DNA from: Dyadobacter fermentans
Lineage (GTDB): Bacteria; Bacteroidota; Bacteroidia; Cytophagales; Spirosomataceae
Length of the DNA: 64,000 nt
Assembly: GCF_019924045.1 (NCBI RefSeq)
Contig: NZ_JAHXBN010000005.1
Coordinates: 248,001 to 312,000, forward strand
Reading direction: 5' to 3'
Positions 18,445-28,820 of this stretch are shown piece by piece. Made by a program: the position numbers and the translations under genes. Each line of letters begins with the position of its first letter. The first letter of the stretch is position 1. The notes beneath the pieces were generated by a model. The model was given only the letters and a program-made list of their open reading frames with translations. It ran no database searches and was not told the origin of the DNA.

Positions 18445-18487
18445 AACAATGTTGGTTTAAAGTTTGAAATGGAAGTGCTTTGCGCGG

Positions 18488-19180
18488 TCAGATGTTCTTT
18501 TTGATATAAGCTTTCAGCTTTGCGGTTTGGTGTTTCAAATCCTGTTTGGCTTTTTGGACATCTGCCCCTGCGCCGTGCTCTGCTGTTTGTAGAAGGGCCC
18601 GCGTTTCGCTGACGAGCTTTTTGCCTTCTTGCTTTACGGACGCTTCGCTGTAGGCCGTTTTTCTTTCCAGGCCGTCGAGCGTTACCCGCAGGTGGTCATT
18701 GGATTTGACTTCAAACTCGGGCAGGCTTTCCCATTTTTCGATCGCGTAGTGCGTCACCATCATTTCGGCCGGCCAAAAACCTTTTTTGAGCTCGGCAGAC
18801 GTTAATTTTCCTTCCCCGGCAAGCTTTTGCAGCTGTTCAAGGTGTTTGACAGATTTGGAAAATTCGGTTTTCAGCTCTCCTTTGTCCAGGGCTCCTTCGG
18901 TTCGGATAGCCGTAATGCCTTCGCCGATTTCCGTGGCTGCTTGTTTGTATTCTTTACCATCCAGGTATTTTACAGCCGCGTCAAAATGCTTTTCTGATGC
19001 TGCCAACACAGGTTCAGCGATTTCTTCGCTCTTGTAGGTAGTATCGTAGGCGACTTTGTCGTCTTTTAGCGAGTCGGCCTCGTATTTGGCTTCGGCTTTT
19101 TTTCTGCTTTCACATCCTGTTTGCAGAATACCGATGCCCAAAGCTGCCATCGCTGCGGAGAAAATGAATTTCGTTTTCAT
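18488..19180 (-). CDS. YfdX-like helical lipoprotein
   Basis: This is a 230-residue protein with a signal peptide and lipobox LQTGC. The mature part is highly charged and mostly helical (AVKYLDGKEYKQAATEIGEGI, then a long C-terminal coiled stretch with lysine and glutamate). Spacing and the internal KGFWPAEMMVTHYAIEKWE resemble YfdX-like proteins, but this match is weak. I start at the ATG at 19180 because it begins the signal peptide; the upstream 29 codons of open frame do not look coding. It is the first gene of a lipoprotein pair. Confidence 0.65.
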   Translation of the reverse strand: MKTKFIFSAAMAALGIGILQTGCESRKKAEAKYEADSLKDDKVAYDTTYKSEEIAEPVLAASEKHFDAAVKYLDGKEYKQAATEIGEGITAIRTEGALDKGELKTEFSKSVKHLEQLQKLAGEGKLTSAELKKGFWPAEMMVTHYAIEKWESLPEFEVKSNDHLRVTLDGLERKTAYSEASVKQEGKKLVSETRALLQTAEHGAGADVQKAKQDLKHQTAKLKAYIKKNI

Positions 19181-19415
19181 GATTTCAAATTTTGATTGAA
19201 TAGATCTTGCGTTACTTCGGTGGGAACCGAACGAAACGAATGTAGAAGGTGTAGCTGCAACCGACAATGCAGGATCGGCCGAGAGGCTAAAAGTGTCGTT
19301 GAAATCACCTTATGAATCGTTAGGCTCAACGCTCGGATGTGGACCAAGCAGATCCAGGGATTGCCAAGGTGAAATGTGGCGGGAAAATCAAGAAAACGAT
19401 GCTACCTTCACGGTG

Positions 19416-22400
19416 ATGAATCGGTGGGTAATCAATTGGTGGCTGATCCTGATAGGGATTGTTGGTTGGGTGAGAAGTGGTGCTGCCCAGCCTGACGCGT
19501 CGCGGCCGGCGGACTATCAATTTGTTCGCTACAACACCGAAAAAGGACTTTCTCATAATCAGGTCAATTGTTTTTTGAAAGACAGCCGTGGATTCGTGTG
19601 GATAGGCACGGCCAATGGGCTCAACCGCTTCGACGGCTATTCTTTTAGGGTATTCAACCGTGAGCCGGCCGATTCCGCCAGCATTTCAGACCACCAGGTG
19701 AATGCATTGTTTGAAGATCCGGAAGGTTATATCTGGATAAGGACCCTGTTCGGCTTCAATATCTACGACCCGGTTACCGAAACGATCGATCGCAATGCGA
19801 ACCGCGCTGCAAAGCGTTTCGGACTGCCGGACGCCGATTTCAACCGCATTATCAAGACCCGTTCGGGTGATTATTGGATCAGTCACAACAAATTGGGCTT
19901 GCTGAAATATCGTACAGCTTCGAAGCAGCTCATCAAGGTCAGGTTCGGGCCTACACAGGATGTGCCGGGGACGCGTACGATTTCGGATTTCGACGAGGAC
20001 GCACAGGGGAATCTCTGGGTCGTATGCGACGACGGTTTCCTCGCCCGGGTAAATGCCCGCACGCAGGTGGTCGACATCCGAAGCGCATTGTTGCAGCGCC
20101 GTAACCTGGGTAAGCTATCCAATCACAAGGTCTTTGTAGATGAACAGGGCGAGCCCTGGGTGTACATCGTCAAAGCGGCTGTCGGGGCATTTAATTTCGA
20201 TTTTAAAAAGAATACGCTACGCATTGCTGGAACGGCCGGGCCCGATTTTAAGCTCAGTAACAATGCTGTAAGCGCGATGATTTCCGGTCCCGACGGTCGG
20301 ATCTGGATCGGTACCGACCACGGAGGCATCAATATCCTCGACAAGCAAACAGGCAGGGTCTCCACGCTTCGCTCCAATCCCGGTGATCCCCGGACAATTA
20401 GCCAGAACAGCATTCAGGCTTTGTACAAGGACGCTACCGGCATGATCTGGGCGGGTACGTTCAAGCAGGGCTTTTGTAATTACCACCAGCATCTCTTCCG
20501 TTTTTCGCTTGTACGTCATCTGCCCGGCGATGCGGGCAGCTTGCCATTCGATGACGTGAATGTGTTTGCAGAAGACCGTAAGGGGAATCTCTGGGTCGGC
20601 ACCAATGGAGGCGGGCTGATTTACTATGACCGCGGCAACAACAGCTTCCGGCAGTACCGGAACAAGCCAGGAGATGCCGGTAGCCTTAGTAACGACGTGA
20701 TCGTGAGCCTGTTTCTCGACCGGCAGGATGTGCTTTGGATCGGGACTTACTTTGGGGGACTCAACAGTTTCGACGGACAGAAATTTACCCGCTACCTGCA
20801 CGATCCGGCCGATTCGACCAGCCTGATCGACGACCGGGTTTGGGAGCTGTTCGAAGATTCGCAGCGGCGATTGTGGGTAGGTACCATGGCCGATGGGCTA
20901 GATTTGTTCGACCGGTCATCGAAGGTATTCAGGCATTACCGCAACCTGGCGCCCAATTCCGTAAGCTCTGATTACATTTCGGCCATGCTGGAAGACAAGC
21001 AGGGCAATCTCTGGATCGGAACCGCGAATGGGATCGATGTGCTGATGCGTCAGACTGGACGTTTTGTACATTATAAGCATACCGACGGCGATGCTAACAG
21101 CCTCAGCAGCGACGCGGTGACCTCGCTGGCGCAGGATAATGCCGGTACGATCTGGGTAGGGACCTCCGAAGGCCTCAACCGGTTCGATGCCGCACGAAAT
21201 GCATTTGTAACTTATGATACCCGTCACGGACTGCCCGACAATTCCATATTGACCGTAGTGATTGACGCGCGTGGGCAATTATGGCTTGGTACTCCGAAAG
21301 GCGTAGTGAATTTCCGCGCAGGCAAACAGGTACGCACCTATAATGAGGTCGATGGTTTGCAGGGCCGCGGGTTCAACGAGAATGCGGCACTCCGGTTGCG
21401 TTCGGGCGAGTTGGTTTTCGGCGGGGCCAACGGCTTTTCGATTTTTGATCCCGCACGCGTGACGGATGAGCGCGCCGCTGCGAAAGTGATGCTGACCGAT
21501 TTTCAGATTTTCAATAAAAGCATTCATCCCGGAATGCTCGCGGACGGCAGCAGGGTTCTTGAAAAATCCATTTCAACAACGGAACGCATCGTGCTGGAAC
21601 ACAGCCAGAATGTATTCACCATTGAATTTGCAGCGCTGAATTTCCTTCATTCCGAGAAAAATCATTATCTCTATACTTTACAGGGCTTTAATGACCAGTG
21701 GTTTGAGGCCGATAACACCCGTCGCGTCACCTACACCAACCTTGACCCGGGCAATTATGTATTCAAGGTTAAAACGAAAGAAGGCGGCGCAGTGACTGAA
21801 CGCCGGCTGGAAATCAGGGTATTGCCGCCGTTCTGGCGGACGCCCTGGGCCTATTTACTGTATTTCTTGCTGATCGCGGGCGCATTGATGATCGCCCGCT
21901 GGATACTGATCGAGCGGGAACGGATGAATTTCAAGCTCGAACAGGAGCGGCGCTATGCCCAGCAAATGCATGAGCTGGATTTGATGAAAATCAAGTTTTT
22001 TACCAATGTAAGCCACGAGTTCCGGACGCCGCTGACGCTTATGCTCACGCCGCTCGAAAATCTGTTGCGCGGTATCCGTTCGGACCATACCGTACACCGG
22101 CAGCTCTCGCTCATACACCGCAATGCGCAGCGGCTGCTCAATCTGGTAACGCAGATGCTCGATTTTAAAAAGCTCGAAGTCGAAGAGACCCGTTTCATGC
22201 CCGAGCGCGGAGATATCGTGCAGTTTATAAGGCAAATCACGCAGACGTTCTCCGACCTTTCAGAGCACAAGCATATCCGGTACCGGTTCGAAAGCGACCT
22301 CGAATCGCGCTATGCCGATTTTGACCAGGATAAACTCTCGAAAGTGATGTATAACCTGCTGTCGAATGCATTCAAATTCACGCCCGAAAACGGCCAGGTG

Positions 22401-23534
22401 ACCGTGCGGCTGCGGACGGCGGAGCAGGAGGGCAGAGAGGCTCTGGAAATCAGCGTCGAAGACTCCGGCATCGGAATCCCGCCCGACGCGCAGCAGAAAG
22501 TTTTCGACCGTTTTTACCAGCACCCGATGCCCGGCCATATCATGAACCAGGGCAGCGGTATCGGCCTTTCCATCGCCGGGGAATTTGTGAAAATGCATGG
22601 CGGAACCATTGACCTGGAAAGTGAAGTAGGCAAGGGCAGCACGTTCATCATCACATTGCCCCTGCGCGAAAGCCTTGCGCGGGAGTTCCCTGCGCACATA
22701 ACGGAGGCAGCCCCCGTGGACGCGGAGCGCATCGAAATTGATCTTACCGAGGAAAAAGCAAGTAAAGAAAAGCCCCTGATCCTGCTCGTGGAAGACAACG
22801 ACGAGTTCCGGGAGTATCTCCATGAAGTGTTCCGGAAAAAGTACCGCATCCTGCAAGCCGCTAATGGCCGCGCAGGCCTGGACATGACCCTTGAACACAT
22901 CCCTGACCTGATCGTGAGTGATGTGATGATGCCGGAAATGGATGGGATCGAGCTCTGCCGGATCATTAAAACCGACCGGCGTGTGTCCCACATTCCGGTG
23001 GTGTTACTCACTGCGCGCGCAGAGGACGAGCAGCAATTGCAGGGATATCAAACCGGCGCCGATGCCTACGTGACCAAGCCGTTCAGGCTGGATATTTTGC
23101 TGGTCAGGATCTCGAACCTGATCATGCAGCGCGAGCAGTTGCAGAAGCAGTTCCAGCAGCACGTGCAGATTCGCCCGAATGAAGTGGCCGTGCGGTCGAT
23201 GGACGAGCAATTTGTTAATAGCGCCGTAAAAGTAGTGGAGGACAACCTCGCTAATGCCGAATACACCGTGGAACAGCTAAGCGAGGCGATGTCGATGAGC
23301 CGGGTTTATTTGTATAAAAAAATACTTTCACTCACGGGTAAAACACCGGTCGAGTTCATCCGCATTATCCGCATCCGCAGGGCAGCCGGTTTGCTGGAAA
23401 AAAGCCAGCTGACGGTCTCTGAGATCGCTTACCAGGTAGGCTTCAACAATCCCAAGTACTTCGCTAAGCTCTTCAAGGAGGAATATCAGATGCTGCCGAC
23501 CGAGTACCGCAAAAAGCAAGGCGCAGAGGCGTAG
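19416..23534 (+). CDS. hybrid two-component sensor/regulator (HTCS)
   Basis: This 1372-residue one-protein signalling system has a signal peptide and a large periplasmic double beta-propeller of repeated W-x-G-T/N motifs (LWVGTNGGGL, LWIGTYFGGL). A Y_Y_Y domain (about 720-795) and one TM helix (about 810-832) follow. Next come HisKA with the phospho-histidine in VSHEFRTPLT (about 865), HATPase_c with a GIGIPPDAQQKVFDRFY box, and a receiver domain with phospho-Asp in LIVSDVMMPEMDG (about 1168). The end is an AraC HTH (VSEIAYQVGFNNPKYFAKLFK). It lies directly before a SusC/SusD/GH31 locus, which it probably switches on when a glycan fragment binds the propeller. The start at 19416 begins the signal peptide. 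Confidence 0.95.
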   Translation: MNRWVINWWLILIGIVGWVRSGAAQPDASRPADYQFVRYNTEKGLSHNQVNCFLKDSRGFVWIGTANGLNRFDGYSFRVFNREPADSASISDHQVNALFEDPEGYIWIRTLFGFNIYDPVTETIDRNANRAAKRFGLPDADFNRIIKTRSGDYWISHNKLGLLKYRTASKQLIKVRFGPTQDVPGTRTISDFDEDAQGNLWVVCDDGFLARVNARTQVVDIRSALLQRRNLGKLSNHKVFVDEQGEPWVYIVKAAVGAFNFDFKKNTLRIAGTAGPDFKLSNNAVSAMISGPDGRIWIGTDHGGINILDKQTGRVSTLRSNPGDPRTISQNSIQALYKDATGMIWAGTFKQGFCNYHQHLFRFSLVRHLPGDAGSLPFDDVNVFAEDRKGNLWVGTNGGGLIYYDRGNNSFRQYRNKPGDAGSLSNDVIVSLFLDRQDVLWIGTYFGGLNSFDGQKFTRYLHDPADSTSLIDDRVWELFEDSQRRLWVGTMADGLDLFDRSSKVFRHYRNLAPNSVSSDYISAMLEDKQGNLWIGTANGIDVLMRQTGRFVHYKHTDGDANSLSSDAVTSLAQDNAGTIWVGTSEGLNRFDAARNAFVTYDTRHGLPDNSILTVVIDARGQLWLGTPKGVVNFRAGKQVRTYNEVDGLQGRGFNENAALRLRSGELVFGGANGFSIFDPARVTDERAAAKVMLTDFQIFNKSIHPGMLADGSRVLEKSISTTERIVLEHSQNVFTIEFAALNFLHSEKNHYLYTLQGFNDQWFEADNTRRVTYTNLDPGNYVFKVKTKEGGAVTERRLEIRVLPPFWRTPWAYLLYFLLIAGALMIARWILIERERMNFKLEQERRYAQQMHELDLMKIKFFTNVSHEFRTPLTLMLTPLENLLRGIRSDHTVHRQLSLIHRNAQRLLNLVTQMLDFKKLEVEETRFMPERGDIVQFIRQITQTFSDLSEHKHIRYRFESDLESRYADFDQDKLSKVMYNLLSNAFKFTPENGQVTVRLRTAEQEGREALEISVEDSGIGIPPDAQQKVFDRFYQHPMPGHIMNQGSGIGLSIAGEFVKMHGGTIDLESEVGKGSTFIITLPLRESLAREFPAHITEAAPVDAERIEIDLTEEKASKEKPLILLVEDNDEFREYLHEVFRKKYRILQAANGRAGLDMTLEHIPDLIVSDVMMPEMDGIELCRIIKTDRRVSHIPVVLLTARAEDEQQLQGYQTGADAYVTKPFRLDILLVRISNLIMQREQLQKQFQQHVQIRPNEVAVRSMDEQFVNSAVKVVEDNLANAEYTVEQLSEAMSMSRVYLYKKILSLTGKTPVEFIRIIRIRRAAGLLEKSQLTVSEIAYQVGFNNPKYFAKLFKEEYQMLPTEYRKKQGAEA

Positions 23535-23746
23535 TGCCTGTTCCGGAGCGGCCGGAAAACTCCAATTTGCAGAACAGTAATTTCTCAGGCCTTTTGGTGA
23601 TTGATATTGGAATAGTGCAACATGCTATTCTGATACTCTTATTGCCGTTCGCTAACGCATGCTCATTACTTGCTCACCTATTCGTGCCGTTTGTACATGC
23701 TCAAACTGGAATAAAGGGTGAAAAAATAGCCCGATTTTTCGCGCTG

Positions 23747-23774
23747 GTTTACAAATGATGCCCTATTTGTAAAC
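23747..23774. promoter_or_regulatory. candidate operator of the sus-like locus
   Basis: GTTTACAAAT and ATTTGTAAAC are perfect 10-base inverted arms around 8 bases, 146 bases before the SusC ATG. A smaller palindrome, GGACA-CATT-TGTCC, follows at 23804-23817. The site is well placed for the HTCS AraC domain or another repressor. The rest of 23535-23919 shows only a weak 74-codon frame that I do not call a gene. Confidence 0.45.
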
Positions 23775-23919
23775 ATTTGGATCCCTTGCCGCATGGTTTT
23801 AAAGGACACATTTGTCCAACTATTCATTCGATTGATCCCATTGTCCGGTGCGCAACCCCGGGATATCGGAAATGTCTAAATCGGGATGAAGCGATAGTCA
23901 CTTTTTAAAACAAAACAAC

Positions 23920-26900
23920 ATGCAACAAAATTTGTACGAAACAAGGCGGGCAAAGCGGCGTTTGCGCTTTCTGGCCGGGTTGCTGCGACCTCTCCTTCTG
24001 TCACTCGGGATCATGAGTACAGCCGTCGGCGCATTTGCGCAGTCGGAAACTAAAAGAGTTATTACGGGGACGGTCGTTGCCCTGGAACGAGGTGATGAAA
24101 TCCCCGGCGTGAGTGTGGTGGTAAAGGGCACGTCCAACGGTACGACAACCAATACCAATGGGGCGTTTTCGATTGAAGCGGCGTCGGGCGGCACGCTCGT
24201 GTTTTCCTTCATCGGGTATGAGACGCAGGAGGTGGCGATCGGAAACAAAACCAAAATCGACATTAAACTGAAAGAAAGCATTTCCTCGCTGGAAGAAGTG
24301 GTGGTAGTAGGGTACGGGGAAATGAAAAAGACGGACGTTTCCAGCTCACAGGTCACGGTATCGGGTAAGGATTTGAGCAAAACCATCAATACCTCGCTCG
24401 AACAAGGCTTGCAGGGCCGCGCAGCGAACGTGCTCGTGCAGCAGAACTCCGGCCAGCCCGGGGCGGCACCGTCGGTACTGATCCGCGGGTTGAGCTCGCT
24501 CACCGGTACCACGCAGCCACTATATGTGATTGATGGTGTGCAGATCAAGCCTGATAACATGAAGGACGATCCCAACAACCGTCCGACAGGCTTTTCGAAC
24601 ATTCTTTCGAGCATTAACCCCGACGATATCGAGACCATCAACGTTTTGCAGGGCCCTTCCGCCACCGCCATTTACGGTGCAGTAGGTGCGAACGGTGTTG
24701 TGATGATCACCACCAAGCGTGGTAAGGCAGGCGAGGCGAAGATCACCTTCAATTCACTGGTGACCGTGCAGGCGGAGCCTAAGCATATCAATGTGATGAA
24801 CCTGCGCGAATATGCGCAGTTCAGAAACGAAGCTGCGGCGGTAGGCAGCACGGCGAGCGAGCCGCAGTTTGCCGATCCATCGGTGCTGGGCGATGGTACC
24901 GACTGGCAGAGCGCGCTTTTCCGGCCTACGACCCTTCAAAAATACTCGTTGGGACTCAGCGGCGGTACCGAAAAATCGACCTATTATCTGTCGGGGGAAT
25001 ATTTCAATCAGAAAGGGATCGTGGAAGGTTCGGGTTTCAAACGCTACAACAGCCGTTTGAACCTTGAAAACCAGACCCGCAGCTGGCTGAAAATCGGTGC
25101 GAATATGAGTGTGGGTATCACCGAGGAAAAAGTGAATACCAACAACGGCGGCATTATCCAGCTGGCTCTGGACCAGAACCCAAGCGTGCCCGTTACCAAT
25201 CCCGACGGGAGCTGGGGAGGACCTACTTCCACGCAATTCCAGTTTTCGAACCCGGTGATGATCTCAAAGATTTACAACGATTACAACCGCCGTACGTCGA
25301 TCCTGGGAAGCCTTTTTGCCGATGTGAAGCTGGCCAAAAACCTTACCTGGCACACCGAAGCGAACGGTAGCGCCGAATTTTTGAAATACTATTCATTTCA
25401 CCCGTCGTATACCATTGGCGGTTACGTGGTGTCACAGGATGCGGCCACCTCGACCCGCTCAGTGAATACCAATACCTGGTGGAGCTTGCATAGCCGATTA
25501 ACCTATGATTTGAAACTCGGCCGCCATGGAATCAACCTTATGGCAGGTCACGAGGCGCAGGAGTTTGCTTACGAGTCGCTCTCGGGCACGCGTAAGAAGT
25601 TTATTACCAATACCATCGAAGAGCTTTCCGGCGGTGATGCTTCGGTGATTTCCAATGTGAGCAACAATAGCGGCAAGGGTGGCGGCTCGCGCGAATCGTA
25701 TTTCGCCCGTGTGAATTACAGCTTCAACGAACGCTATTTCTTGCAGGGAACTTACCGGATGGATGGTTCCTCCTCATTCCGTGAAGGCCGTCGCTGGGGT
25801 AATTTCCCGGCGGTATCGGTGGCGTGGCGCGTGTCGGAGGAGCCTTTCCTGAAAAATGTGAAAGAGATTAATGATCTGAAACTGCGTTTTGAGGTAGGTC
25901 GCTCGGGTAACCAGGGCAGCGGCGGCAATGCGATTTACTCGACTTTGCAAACTGTGCCTACCGGCTGGGGAACGGGCTTCCTGGCCTCCAATTTCGCCAA
26001 CCAGTTTCTGACCTGGGAAAAGGACGATGTGATCAACGGCGGGCTCGACCTGCACATGTTCGGCAACCGCGTGGAGCTGATCGTAGATGCGTACATCAAG
26101 AACATTACCAGCCTCATTACCGTCAACTCCTATCCATTTACCTACGGCGGCGACATCGCTTACTCGCCCGGCTACCTGAGCTGGCCGGCAGTGAATGCAG
26201 GTTCGATGAAAAACCGCGGTATCGGCTTCACGTTGAACACCGTGAATATCGATAAGGGCGGTTTTTACTGGAAAACGGGGATTAATCTCTCCTTTGACCG
26301 CAATAAGGTAACTTCGCTCCTGAACCCGATTACACCGATCTGGAATGCCACATCGGTAGGTTTCAAAACAGAGGTTGGTCAGCCCGCCAGCATGATTACC
26401 GGCTACATTGCCGACGGTCTTTTCCAGGATGCCAATGATATCAAGAACCACGCCATACAGACCTCGAATGGTCAATTGACGATCAACCCGGCAACCGGCA
26501 GCTGGGTAGGAGATACCAAGTTCCGCGACCTGAACGGCGATGGCGTGATCGACGCCGAAGACCGTACCGTGATCGGTAACCCCTGGCCGAAATTTACCCT
26601 CGGTTTCAATAACAACTTGACCTACAAGAATTTCGAACTGAATGCCTTCCTGACCGGAAGTTTTAAAAACGATATTCTCAACTATCCGCGCTACCGGGCC
26701 GAAATACCTGGCAACGGCGGGGTGTTCGGCAACCAGTGGAAATCGGTGGCGAACTACGCCAGGCCAAGCAGCTACAATGCGGCCGATGCGGAGACGGTGA
26801 CGCTCACCAACCCGGGTTACGCCATTCCGCGCATCGCGCCGGGTGATCCGAACGCCAACAATCGTATGAATACTAATTTCATCGAGGACGGCACCTATGT

Positions 26901-27138
26901 ACGCCTGAAAAACATCACGATCAGCTACAACTTCCCGAAATCCATGCTGAAAGACTTCTTCATCAGAGGTTTGCGGGCGTCTGTGGGAGCGCAGAACCTG
27001 TTCACGATCACGAAATATAAAGGCTACGACCCGGAGATCGGGATGGTGAACTATGGCGGTACCGTGATGGCCGGCATCGATACGGGCCGTTACCCCTCGG
27101 TGCGCATGTATTCATTCGGTTTGCTGGCTGATTTCTAA
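23920..27138 (+). CDS. SusC/RagA-family TonB-linked outer membrane protein
   Basis: This 1072-residue glycan importer has a signal peptide ending in FAQ, and a CarboxypepD_reg-like domain (about 45-125: GVSVVVKGTSNGTTTNTNG). A TonB box-like region (LEEVVVVGYGEMKKTD) precedes the plug (VLIRGLSSLTGTTQPLYVIDG and VLQGPSATAIYGAVGANGVV). The long barrel ends ...GLLADF. There is no STN domain, so it is not wired to an anti-sigma factor. With SusD (27177-28802) it would form the lidded pedal-bin transporter in the outer membrane. The substrate is probably an oligosaccharide suited to the GH31 enzyme encoded last in the locus. Confidence 0.96.
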   Translation: MQQNLYETRRAKRRLRFLAGLLRPLLLSLGIMSTAVGAFAQSETKRVITGTVVALERGDEIPGVSVVVKGTSNGTTTNTNGAFSIEAASGGTLVFSFIGYETQEVAIGNKTKIDIKLKESISSLEEVVVVGYGEMKKTDVSSSQVTVSGKDLSKTINTSLEQGLQGRAANVLVQQNSGQPGAAPSVLIRGLSSLTGTTQPLYVIDGVQIKPDNMKDDPNNRPTGFSNILSSINPDDIETINVLQGPSATAIYGAVGANGVVMITTKRGKAGEAKITFNSLVTVQAEPKHINVMNLREYAQFRNEAAAVGSTASEPQFADPSVLGDGTDWQSALFRPTTLQKYSLGLSGGTEKSTYYLSGEYFNQKGIVEGSGFKRYNSRLNLENQTRSWLKIGANMSVGITEEKVNTNNGGIIQLALDQNPSVPVTNPDGSWGGPTSTQFQFSNPVMISKIYNDYNRRTSILGSLFADVKLAKNLTWHTEANGSAEFLKYYSFHPSYTIGGYVVSQDAATSTRSVNTNTWWSLHSRLTYDLKLGRHGINLMAGHEAQEFAYESLSGTRKKFITNTIEELSGGDASVISNVSNNSGKGGGSRESYFARVNYSFNERYFLQGTYRMDGSSSFREGRRWGNFPAVSVAWRVSEEPFLKNVKEINDLKLRFEVGRSGNQGSGGNAIYSTLQTVPTGWGTGFLASNFANQFLTWEKDDVINGGLDLHMFGNRVELIVDAYIKNITSLITVNSYPFTYGGDIAYSPGYLSWPAVNAGSMKNRGIGFTLNTVNIDKGGFYWKTGINLSFDRNKVTSLLNPITPIWNATSVGFKTEVGQPASMITGYIADGLFQDANDIKNHAIQTSNGQLTINPATGSWVGDTKFRDLNGDGVIDAEDRTVIGNPWPKFTLGFNNNLTYKNFELNAFLTGSFKNDILNYPRYRAEIPGNGGVFGNQWKSVANYARPSSYNAADAETVTLTNPGYAIPRIAPGDPNANNRMNTNFIEDGTYVRLKNITISYNFPKSMLKDFFIRGLRASVGAQNLFTITKYKGYDPEIGMVNYGGTVMAGIDTGRYPSVRMYSFGLLADF

Positions 27139-27176
27139 GCCGTCAGGTCCAACATTTATTTCAAAAAGATATTCAT

Positions 27177-28802
27177 ATGCAATTCAAATTCAGATTCATA
27201 GCGGCTATCGCGGCAATGATGCTCTTGCAGGGATGCGGCGAGGAGTTCCTCAACCACCCGCCGCTGGACGCGATGACGTCGGGTAACTTTTACAAAACCG
27301 ACGACGAGATACTGGCCGGAACAGCGCCGCTCTACAATATCGTTTGGTTCGACTTCAATGATAAGGCCAATATGGCGTTTCAGGAAGCGCGTGCCGGTAA
27401 CCTCAATTCCAATGACCGCACGGCCTACATTAAGCACGCCATTCCGTCGACTGACGTGAATACGCTGCTGCCGGGGTACAAGTCGTTTTACAAGATCATC
27501 GCCCAAAGCAACAATGCCTACAAAGCCATTAAGGAGGCCCAGGGCAGCACCGCTTCGGCAGCTGTAAAAGCGCAGGGCCTGGGCGAATGCCGCTTCATGC
27601 GCGCTACGGCCTATTATTACCTGGTAACCTCCTGGGGAGCCGTGCCCATCGTGTACGACAATGTGGCGCAGCTCAACACGCCGCCCGTCCGTAATCGGAT
27701 CGAGGATGTCTGGAAACTGGTCATCAGTGACTACCGCTTTGCTGCCGAAAATTTGCCGGTAACGGCGGTGCAGGGCCGCCTTACCAAATACTCGGCGGAA
27801 GGAATGCTTGCACGCATGTATCTGATGCGCTCGGGCCTGAACCAGAAAGGCACCCGCAACCAGTCGGACCTGGACAGTGCGAAGTTCTATGCGGAAAGCG
27901 TGATCACCAAAAGCGGCCTTGCGCTCGCTCCTACGTATGCGGAGCTGTTCGAGAGCGCCAACCACAATGCATCGAAAAACAATCCGGAAAGCCTTTTCTC
28001 CCTGCAATGGATGCCGGTAAGCAGCCCGTGGGGCGTGAACAACTCGTTCCAGGCGTATTTCGCCTACGACGCCAACATTACCGGTCAGGGCGACGGCTGG
28101 GGCGCGGCACAGGGGCTCTCGGCCGACCTCGTGAAGTATTTTACCGAAAATCCGGCCGATTCATTGCGCAGGAAGGCAATCGCGATGTTTGATACCGATG
28201 TTTATCCTAACATTCAAAAGGCGACCGGCGGATTGAAATACAACCGTCCTGGTGCATTGTCGGCCATTAAGAAGTACATTATCGGCTCACCGGCGGATAA
28301 TGGTGGCCTCGGCGGCTTCATGGCGGCGTACATCAACTCCTACATGCTGCGTCTGGCGGAGGTGTACCTGATCTACGCCGACGCGGTGTTGGGCAACAAC
28401 GCAACCACAGCCGATGCGAAAGCACTGGAGTATTTTAATGCCGTGCGTAAACGGGCGGGTATGCCTGCGAAAACTTCGCTCACTTTCGAGGATATCTTCC
28501 GGGAAAGAAGGGTGGAAACTGTGTTTGAGGGTAATTCGTGGAACGAAATCGTGCGCTGGTATTACTTCAATCCTGCCAAAGCGATCGCTTACACGGCTGC
28601 GCAGCATAAGGAAAACTACACGATGACCTATACGGCGGGCTCTATCAATCCCAAGAAGTACAATGTGACCTATTCTCCGGCAGAGTATTACCCGCTGACC
28701 GACGCCACGCTGTACCTGCCGTTCCCTGAAAGTGAGATCGTAAATGCGCCTACTTTGAAGAACGAACCGGTCGCTTTTGATTTCAGCAAACTAGTCGATT
28801 AA
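27177..28802 (+). CDS. RagB/SusD-family nutrient-binding lipoprotein
   Basis: This is a 541-residue surface lipoprotein with lipobox LLQGC (Cys at about 20). It has the helical TPR-like N-terminal SusD half (FYKTDDEILAGTAPLYNIV, then ECRFMRATAYYYLVTSWGAVPIVYD) and the usual C-terminal close (YLPFPESEIVNAPTL). It acts as the lid and ligand-binding partner of the SusC barrel encoded 38 bases upstream. Length is typical. It would help bind the glycan at the cell surface before import. Confidence 0.96.
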   Translation: MQFKFRFIAAIAAMMLLQGCGEEFLNHPPLDAMTSGNFYKTDDEILAGTAPLYNIVWFDFNDKANMAFQEARAGNLNSNDRTAYIKHAIPSTDVNTLLPGYKSFYKIIAQSNNAYKAIKEAQGSTASAAVKAQGLGECRFMRATAYYYLVTSWGAVPIVYDNVAQLNTPPVRNRIEDVWKLVISDYRFAAENLPVTAVQGRLTKYSAEGMLARMYLMRSGLNQKGTRNQSDLDSAKFYAESVITKSGLALAPTYAELFESANHNASKNNPESLFSLQWMPVSSPWGVNNSFQAYFAYDANITGQGDGWGAAQGLSADLVKYFTENPADSLRRKAIAMFDTDVYPNIQKATGGLKYNRPGALSAIKKYIIGSPADNGGLGGFMAAYINSYMLRLAEVYLIYADAVLGNNATTADAKALEYFNAVRKRAGMPAKTSLTFEDIFRERRVETVFEGNSWNEIVRWYYFNPAKAIAYTAAQHKENYTMTYTAGSINPKKYNVTYSPAEYYPLTDATLYLPFPESEIVNAPTLKNEPVAFDFSKLVD

Positions 28803-28820
28803 CCCAAATCTGTAATCACG

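Noticed and set aside
22260..22991. Long minus-strand frame of 243 codons inside the hybrid sensor gene
   Set aside because: It is antisense to the kinase and receiver domains, which carry all expected motifs; composition reads as a shadow.
23534..23758. 74-codon frame between the hybrid regulator and SusC
   Set aside because: Starts from a non-ATG codon at the end of the regulator gene, no similarity to a known family, and lies in promoter space.
27156..28007. 283-codon minus-strand frame opposite susD
   Set aside because: Antisense to SusD; rich in arginine, histidine and glutamine as expected for a shadow in GC-rich codons.
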